From the NCBI GenBank assembly GCA_964480945.1, contig CAYZRX010000050.1:1-28250 (forward strand): a DNA stretch of 28,250 nt, read 5' to 3'. Shown here piece by piece: positions 24,259 through 28,250 of this stretch. This DNA comes from VGWB01 sp964480945 (GTDB taxonomy: Bacteria; Bacteroidota; Ignavibacteria; UBA10030). The stretch's first letter is position 1; each line of letters starts with the position of its first letter. The notes under the pieces were generated by a model, which was given only the letters and a program-made list of their open reading frames with translations, was not told where the DNA came from and did no database searches. The position numbers were made by a program, and so were the translations under genes.

Positions 24259-24289
24259 CGAAGATAAGGAAAAAAAGGAAAAAAGAACT
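24259..24289 (-). promoter_or_regulatory. Candidate promoter of cydA
   Basis: On the minus strand TATCTTCG lies 31 bp before the cydA ATG, after a T-rich tract. The upstream box at 19-bp spacing is only AGTT, so the match to TTTG-N19-TAnnTTTG is weak. It is listed because the same TATCTT core precedes two other genes in this window. Confidence 0.25.
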
Positions 24290-24453
24290 CCGGCGGTCCG
24301 AAAGGATCGGAGAGATCTCGACGAGCCCACATGCGATCAGCTCCGCGAAATGAAGGTTGATTCACCTCACTGATGGCTCAACCGCATTATTGTTTTTGAA
24401 AATCGATTACAACGGCAAGACGCGGAAAGGAAAGGGTTCTTTCGGGATGGACT

Positions 24454-24702
24454 TCAATCATGTAAATGGAGGACGGCATAGAGCTTTCTGCGAGTCCTGC
24501 TCGGAAGCCGGGGATCGGGATAGTGTCGGTAGAGGAAGACGGTCTTCTTCAGGCTGTCGAGATACGCCGTGCAATTGGGGCATCGCTCGATGTGCAGCTT
24601 GATCTGCCGGTACGCCGATTTGCTCAGCTGATAGTCGAGCCGATCCTGGACGTGGCGCGCCACTTCACGGCAAGTGGTCATATGTCGGGGAAGACGCTGC
24701 AT
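24454..24702 (-). CDS. ZAS-type zinc-finger protein, orphan paralogue of the anti-sigma factor
   Basis: An 82-aa protein (75 aa if it starts at the ATG at 24681; neither start has a good ribosome binding site). HIERCPNC (His37, Cys41, Cys44) with an upstream Cys11 is the zinc-binding anti-sigma (ZAS) pattern H-x3-C-x2-C. It is clearly a paralogue of the protein encoded at 25112-25351: both share CPNCTAYLDS followed by KKT, then YPDPR and a basic K/R-KL-AVL-L end. No sigma factor is adjacent to this copy; it sits between a DUF2892 gene and cydA on the same strand. It has no membrane segment. It may bind the same sigma factor or another one, or be a zinc or redox sensor. Confidence 0.85.
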   Translation of the reverse strand: MQRLPRHMTTCREVARHVQDRLDYQLSKSAYRQIKLHIERCPNCTAYLDSLKKTVFLYRHYPDPRLPSRTRRKLYAVLHLHD

Positions 24703-24797
24703 GGCGTGGGTTCGAAGGATTGCGGGGCAGGACGATCCGCCTCCGCCGCGACCGAAGCTCTCATCGAACTGCCCGAATCACTCCTCGAAAACCCGAA

Positions 24798-25010
24798 TCA
24801 AGCTGCCTTCTCAGTCTTCTTCGTCGAAAGCTTGAAGGGGACATACAACGGGCAGAAGCTGATCAGACTGGTAAGCAGGAATATCACAGCGAACAGCCCG
24901 AGGATGATCGCTAACGTGCCGGAAATCTGGTTCGTGAAGTACAATACCGCAATCACGATTGCCAGAAGAACGCGGATGACACGATCGGCGGCTCCCATGT
25001 TCTTTTTCAT
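24798..25010 (-). CDS. DUF2892 (YgaP-like) membrane protein
   Basis: A 70-aa protein. MKKNMGAADRVIRVLLAIVI and LAIILGLFAVIFLLTSLISFCPLYVPF are the two membrane helices and CPLY motif of DUF2892, a family sometimes fused to rhodanese domains (YgaP). The tail is short and basic. CTCC on the plus strand at 25017 gives a GGAG-type ribosome binding site before the ATG on the minus strand. It lies between the two ZAS genes. The function is unknown; the redox neighbours are suggestive only. Confidence 0.92.
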   Translation of the reverse strand: MKKNMGAADRVIRVLLAIVIAVLYFTNQISGTLAIILGLFAVIFLLTSLISFCPLYVPFKLSTKKTEKAA

Positions 25011-25029
25011 GAATCTCTCCTGTGAAAGG

Positions 25030-25067
25030 TAGTGAGTATGTTGCTCAACTTATTCTCACTAGTTGAG
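25030..25067. promoter_or_regulatory. Overlapping alternative hairpins upstream of the DUF2892 gene
   Basis: TAGTGAG (25030-25036) pairs with CTCACTA (25055-25061), and CTCAACT (25044-25050) pairs with AGTTGAG (25061-25067). The two hairpins interlock, so they could not form fully at once. They lie 20-57 bp before the DUF2892 start codon. A third pair, CGAACC/GGTTCG at 25073-25092, follows the ZAS gene end. Confidence 0.35.
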
Positions 25068-25111
25068 ATGCTCGAACCGGGAAAAGGGTTCGGAGGTCGG
25101 GGGGGGACCAT

Positions 25112-25351
25112 CTATTTCCGCAGTCTCAGGACGGCGAAGAGCTTTTTGCGTGCCTTCGCCGGAACGCGGGGGTCGGGATAGGTCGAGTAGAGCCGGATAG
25201 TCTTTTTCATACTGTCCAGATACGCGGTGCAATTCGGGCACTTGGCGAGGTGGCGCCTGATCTCCCGGCATTTCGCCGAGCTCAGCTTGGTGTCCAGCTC
25301 GTCGCAGATGTGGTCGACCACATCCGTGCATTTCATCGTCTTCGTTTTCAT
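25112..25351 (-). CDS. ZAS-type zinc-finger anti-sigma factor
   Basis: A 79-aa soluble protein. His34, Cys38 and Cys41 (HLAKCPNC) form the H-x3-C-x2-C zinc site of ZAS anti-sigma factors, with Cys8, Cys16 and Cys28 upstream as possible fourth ligands or redox partners. The start codon overlaps the stop of the ECF sigma factor gene by 4 bp (ATGA), the classic sigma/anti-sigma arrangement, so it very likely holds that sigma factor inactive until a signal such as thiol oxidation. Without a transmembrane helix it is a cytosolic sensor. A longer open frame upstream in this reading frame overlaps the sigma gene and is a shadow. Confidence 0.9.
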   Translation of the reverse strand: MKTKTMKCTDVVDHICDELDTKLSSAKCREIRRHLAKCPNCTAYLDSMKKTIRLYSTYPDPRVPAKARKKLFAVLRLRK

Positions 25352-25968
25352 CGCGTCATGTAGGAGTTGAGGCGTTCTCGGAGAAAGACGCGGGCGCGCC
25401 GCAGTCGCGATTTGACCGCCGGGACAGAAAGCTTCAGTATCTTCCCGGTTTCCTCGGCTGAAAGTCCCTCCACATCGCGGAGAACGAACACAACCCGGTA
25501 GTCGACAGGGAGTTTCTGGATCGCTTTGTCCAGGAGCGTCCGCAATTCCTTGTCCATCACAGAATCGAGCGGCGTTTCCTTCCAGGACGGGATTGTCTGG
25601 ACGACGCGTCCTTCGCCACCCAGCAACGGGTCCTCGTGGAATCTGTGCGGTGACTCGAGCGGAACGGAAGCCAGATCGAGTTTTCGCTTCCTCCGCTTCA
25701 TCTTGCAGTTGTTCACGACGATGGCGTAGAGCCAGGTGCTGAACTTGGATTTCCCGTCGAACTGGCCGAGCTTTCGATAGACGTTGACGAAGGTGTCCTG
25801 CCACGTCTCGCTCGCCTGCTCTTTGTCACGGCAGACCTTGAAGGCGAAGCTGTAAACGAGCGACTCGTACTTCTGGACGAGTTTCGTGAATGCACGCTCA
25901 TCGCCCCGTCGCGCTCGTCTAATGAGGTCAACCTCGGGTGAGGATCTATGTTCGATTTTCTTTTTCAT
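25348..25968 (-). CDS. ECF-type RNA polymerase sigma factor
   Basis: A 206-aa sigma-70 family protein. Region 2 runs from DLIRRARRGDERAFTKLVQ through ASETWQDTFVNVYRKLGQFDGKSKFSTWLYAIVVNNCKMKRR in ECF style (the usual D(A/L)xQ is SETWQD here). Region 4 covers LDKAIQKLPVDYR to GLSAEETGKILKLSVPAVKSRLRRARVFLRERL with the HTH. It should direct transcription of a stress regulon and is controlled by the ZAS protein encoded with a 4-bp overlap. A 15-bp palindrome lies just before it at 25977-25991. It is 26 bp downstream of the asparaginase-like gene, so read-through is possible. Confidence 0.95.
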   Translation of the reverse strand: MKKKIEHRSSPEVDLIRRARRGDERAFTKLVQKYESLVYSFAFKVCRDKEQASETWQDTFVNVYRKLGQFDGKSKFSTWLYAIVVNNCKMKRRKRKLDLASVPLESPHRFHEDPLLGGEGRVVQTIPSWKETPLDSVMDKELRTLLDKAIQKLPVDYRVVFVLRDVEGLSAEETGKILKLSVPAVKSRLRRARVFLRERLNSYMTR

Positions 25969-25976
25969 ACCCTTGC

Positions 25977-25991
25977 AGATTCCCGGAATCT
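25977..25991. promoter_or_regulatory. 15-bp palindrome before the sigma factor gene
   Basis: AGATTCC-C-GGAATCT is symmetric around one base. It lies between the asparaginase-like stop and the sigma factor start codon, within 25 bp of the ATG. It could be a regulator-binding site or an mRNA element overlapping the ribosome binding region; the sequence alone does not decide. Confidence 0.35.
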
Positions 25992-25994
25992 CCC

Positions 25995-26483
25995 TCAGCG
26001 GACCTGCTCAAACTCCCCCGTTTTCTTATTCTTCCGGACGTCGTCCCAATGAAAGCATCTGCCGTTCATGGCGATGTAGACGCCGTGCGGAAGTGTCTGG
26101 ACGAACGCGAGGGCGCTACCGAGGTTGAACATCCCGTCCGAGCTGCCGAACTTGTACGGCACCATCGCGCCCGTCAGAACCACCGTCTTGTCACGGATCG
26201 TTTGTCCCAGCAATCGTGCTGTCACCTCCATCGTATCGGTGCCGTGCGTGATGAGGATCCGGTCCTCTTTCGTCTTCAGGCAGTGCTCGAGGATGATCTT
26301 CCGGTCCTCATCCGTCATCTCGAGGCTGTCGATCATCATCAGCGTGCGCACATCGACGTCGACCTTACATCTTCCCAGCGCCAGCATCTCGTGGAGGTGG
26401 GTGTCCTGGAAGTAGAGCTTCCCGTCGAGCTCGTTGTACTCCTTGTCGAACGTCCCGCCGGTGACGAAGATACGTATGGCCAT
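25995..26483 (-). CDS. Single-domain asparaginase-like protein
   Basis: A 162-aa protein equivalent to only the N-terminal domain of type I/II L-asparaginases (about 330 aa). The catalytic elements are present: first Thr in VTGGTFDKEY, Tyr just after it, Thr-Asp in ITHGTDTM, and Lys before VVLTGAMVP. It ends at FHWDDVRKNKKTGEFEQV without the second domain. Such short asparaginase-domain proteins exist as a family, so it need not be a fragment; activity is unproven because the second domain usually completes the active site of a neighbour. The ATG at 26483 with GAGAGAG upstream is preferred over one 135 bp earlier that adds a non-conserved leader. Confidence 0.85.
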   Translation of the reverse strand: MAIRIFVTGGTFDKEYNELDGKLYFQDTHLHEMLALGRCKVDVDVRTLMMIDSLEMTDEDRKIILEHCLKTKEDRILITHGTDTMEVTARLLGQTIRDKTVVLTGAMVPYKFGSSDGMFNLGSALAFVQTLPHGVYIAMNGRCFHWDDVRKNKKTGEFEQVR

Positions 26484-26596
26484 GCGGTCTCTCTCAACCT
26501 CACTCAGTTGTGTACGTCTCTCCAAATTTAGCATTTTGATTCCTGAATAGCCAAGGATCTTCCCGCTTGCTATTATCGCACTAAGTTCCTTAGCTT

Positions 26597-26648
26597 GTTG
26601 AAGGTTTCTTTCCCTCACGGTCGAAGCGCCTGGGGAAAGAAACCTTCA
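26597..26648. repeat. Long palindrome upstream of the RAYT gene
   Basis: TGAAGGTTTCTTTCCC (26599-26614) and GGGAAAGAAACCTTCA (26633-26648) are perfect 16-bp arms around an 18-base loop that contains GAAGCGCCTGG. It ends 12 bp before the transposase start codon. Related GTTGAAGG-TTC-TTC copies occur inside the gene (27090-27104), at its 3' end (27237-27254) and just after it (27269-27285). Confidence 0.85.
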
Positions 26649-26660
26649 CCGAGTAACCAG

Positions 26661-27263
26661 ATGAACAGAGAAGAACGCATCGAAGATCATCGGTACTACC
26701 ACGTCTACAATCGCGGCAATGATCGAAAGCAAATCTTTCGCAGTGACTCGGATTACCAAGCCTTTCTCAAAAAGATGAGATCGCTTACAGTCCGGTATTC
26801 GGTTGCTTTACCGGTCTACGCTCTTATGCCGAATCACTATCATATGATTGCGCTGCAGGAGTCGGGTGGAAATCTCTCGAAGATGATGGGTGCGTTGGCC
26901 ACATCCACGGCGAAACGATACAATCTGAAGTACGGACACAGCGGGCATCTCTTCCAGGGGCCTTTCCAGTACAAAGCTGTTCCTGAAGATGCCGTGCAGG
27001 ATGTAGCGTGCTACATTCATTTGAATCCGGTTCGGGCGGGATTGGTGAAAGAGCCGGCGGAATGGAAGTTCTCCAACTTCGCGGAGTATGTTGAAGGTTT
27101 CCTTCGACAAGGGGAGAATCAGGGTGACCCTCATCGGGGGAAACCTGAGCTGTGGAACGGTTATGCAGCGCACGTGCGAGAAGTGCTGAAGAACGAACGG
27201 GTGGAGGAAGAGTATAGGAAGCGACTGCGGTTACATGTTGAAGGATTCCTTCCCGCTGAGTAG
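26661..27263 (+). CDS. REP-associated tyrosine transposase (RAYT, IS200-like Y1 family)
   Basis: A 200-aa single-strand DNA nuclease. YYHVYNRGNDRKQIF is the family N-terminal strand. The HUH metal site is PNHYHMI (His59 and His61). The catalytic-tyrosine region is GHLFQGPFQYKAV with Tyr104, followed by CYIHLNPVRAGLV, which are RAYT hallmarks. Catalytic residues look intact. The ATG at 26661 fits the conserved start; an earlier start would run through the palindrome loop. No ribosome binding site is clear, and the palindrome 12 bp upstream may limit translation. RAYTs are known to be single-copy domesticated nucleases that process REP palindromes. The neighbours show no sign of a larger mobile element. 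Confidence 0.94.
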   Translation: MNREERIEDHRYYHVYNRGNDRKQIFRSDSDYQAFLKKMRSLTVRYSVALPVYALMPNHYHMIALQESGGNLSKMMGALATSTAKRYNLKYGHSGHLFQGPFQYKAVPEDAVQDVACYIHLNPVRAGLVKEPAEWKFSNFAEYVEGFLRQGENQGDPHRGKPELWNGYAAHVREVLKNERVEEEYRKRLRLHVEGFLPAE

Positions 27264-27279
27264 TCAATGATGAAGGAAT

Positions 27280-27301
27280 CTTTCAGCCCTCTCTGAAAGG
27301 A
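27280..27301 (+). promoter_or_regulatory. Hairpin covering the ribosome binding site of the PLP enzyme gene
   Basis: CTTTCAG (27280-27286) pairs with CTGAAAG (27293-27299) over a 6-base loop. The right arm contains AAAGG, the likely ribosome binding site of the gene starting at 27307. The element is similar to the GTTGAAGG-type repeats of the RAYT locus, so a repeat unit may have become part of the leader. Confidence 0.45.
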
Positions 27302-27306
27302 ATGCC

Positions 27307-28250
27307 ATGAAAGAACGGAAGAATTCCATTGACTGGCGGTCAGCGAAACCCGGAACAACGTCCGTCTGGGCCGGAGAGCTGGAGCCATCCCCGTACGGTG
27401 CAACGCAGGTCCCGGTTGTCCACGGCGTCACATTCGCCTACAAGGATGTTGATGAGTGGATGAAGGTCGCACTCGGAGAGAAAGAGGGACACATCTACAG
27501 CCGCAACACGAATCCGACGGTCAAGGTGTTCGAAGAAAAAATCCGCGTGCTGGAAGGAGCGGAGGCAAGCACGAGCTTTGCCACGGGCATGGCCGCAATC
27601 AGTAATATCCTCTTTACTCTGCTTTCTCCCGGCCAACGGGTTGTCTCCATCAAGGATACCTATGGGGGCACGAGCAAGATGTTCCTGGAATTCCTCCCGC
27701 GGTTCGGCGTAAACGTGACGCTCTGCGATACAGGGAACCATGAGGAGATCGAGAGGGAGGTGGCAAAAGGTTGCCGGGTTCTCTATCTGGAAAGTCCCAC
27801 GAACCCTACCCTCAAAGTCCTCGATCTTGAGCGGCTCGCACGAGCAGGGAAATCAGCGGGAGCGACCGTGGTCGTCGACAACACCTTCGCAACGCCGATC
27901 AATCAGAAACCGCTGGATCTCGGGGTAGACCTGGTCGTGCACAGCGCCACGAAGTTCCTGGGCGGCCACTCGGATGCGATGGGAGGAGCGGTGTGTGGGA
28001 GCAAAGATCTTCTTAAGAGCATTTTTCACTTCCGCGAGATCACCGGCGCATCGCTTCACCCCATGTCCGCCTATCTGCTCATACGAGGCATGAAAACCCT
28101 CGAGGTCCGTGTACAGCGACAGAACGAAAATGCGCTCACTCTCGCGCGGTTTCTTGCACAGCATCCGAAGGTCGATCAAGTGTTCTATCCGGGTCTGGAG
28201 ACGCATCCGGGGCACGATATTGCGACGCGCCAGATGAAGGGATTCGGGGG
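27307..28250 (+). CDS. Cys/Met metabolism PLP-dependent enzyme (cystathionine gamma-synthase/lyase type), 3' end outside window
   Basis: The frame is open from ATG 27307 to the window edge, about 314 residues. It is a fold-type I PLP enzyme of the Cys/Met metabolism family: early HIYSRNTNPT with the Tyr-Arg phosphate contact, SFATGMAAI cofactor loop, DTYGGT, YLESPTNPT, VVDNTFATP, and the PLP lysine in HSATKFLGGHSD (Lys about 222), followed by GASLHPMSAYLLIRGMKTLEVR. The family includes cystathionine gamma-synthase, gamma- and beta-lyases, methionine gamma-lyase and O-acetylhomoserine sulfhydrylase; these cannot be told apart with the C-terminus missing. AAAGGA lies 6 bp before the ATG inside a hairpin. 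It is read from the same strand as the RAYT. Confidence 0.94.
   Translation, partial: MKERKNSIDWRSAKPGTTSVWAGELEPSPYGATQVPVVHGVTFAYKDVDEWMKVALGEKEGHIYSRNTNPTVKVFEEKIRVLEGAEASTSFATGMAAISNILFTLLSPGQRVVSIKDTYGGTSKMFLEFLPRFGVNVTLCDTGNHEEIEREVAKGCRVLYLESPTNPTLKVLDLERLARAGKSAGATVVVDNTFATPINQKPLDLGVDLVVHSATKFLGGHSDAMGGAVCGSKDLLKSIFHFREITGASLHPMSAYLLIRGMKTLEVRVQRQNENALTLARFLAQHPKVDQVFYPGLETHPGHDIATRQMKGFG

Overview
The window looks like chromosomal DNA of a moderately GC-rich bacterium of the FCB group, most likely the Ignavibacteria/Chlorobiota/Bacteroidota side. The best clue is a type IX secretion (T9SS) C-terminal sorting domain with an NYPNPFNP motif on the protein at 7883-8977. Supporting clues are stand-alone CxxC/DUF proteins, an ECF sigma factor followed by a tiny zinc anti-sigma protein, and intergenic inverted repeats ending in the AATGAC type of motif. 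The phylum call is inference. I saw no rRNA, tRNA, CRISPR array, prophage or plasmid backbone.

Layout. 1-2817 (minus): a two-subunit molybdenum hydroxylase (2Fe-2S subunit, then molybdopterin subunit) followed by the start of a membrane protein cut by the window edge. 3108-6578 (minus): a GNAT acetyltransferase, a serine beta-lactamase-like hydrolase, a small Rho-N/UVR-like protein and a DUF457-type membrane protein, with a 116-bp inverted-repeat element at 5335-5450. 6579-7390 holds no convincing gene. 7391-8977 (plus): a MarR regulator with a candidate operator, then a split-Soret/C_GCAxxG_C_C cytochrome-like protein fused to a T9SS sorting domain, closed by a clear terminator. 9086-12170: a secreted protein of unknown function (minus), a 5'-nucleotidase and an unrecognised P-loop protein (plus).

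12251-19595 (all minus): an OPA-like MFS transporter, a repeat-rich gap, transketolase, then a run of universal stress protein, methyltransferase, site-2 protease with CBS domains, DUF1858 protein and a small unknown protein. The last five are closely spaced or overlapping and look like one stress or redox transcription unit.

19749-26483 (all minus): an outer-membrane beta-barrel protein, OsmC peroxidase-like protein, a small membrane protein, cydB, cydA, a ZAS zinc protein, a DUF2892 protein, a second ZAS protein overlapping an ECF sigma factor, and a single-domain asparaginase. I infer a respiratory and oxidative-stress neighbourhood centred on the cytochrome bd oxidase. 26597-28250 (plus): a REP-associated tyrosine transposase with a 16-bp-arm palindrome just upstream and related repeats inside and after it, then a truncated Cys/Met-metabolism PLP enzyme whose ribosome binding site lies in a hairpin.

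The most distinctive items are the MarR/T9SS-cytochrome pair, the RAYT with its repeats, the transketolase that seems to lack a standard start codon at its conserved N-terminus, and the two paralogous ZAS proteins of which only one sits with the sigma factor.
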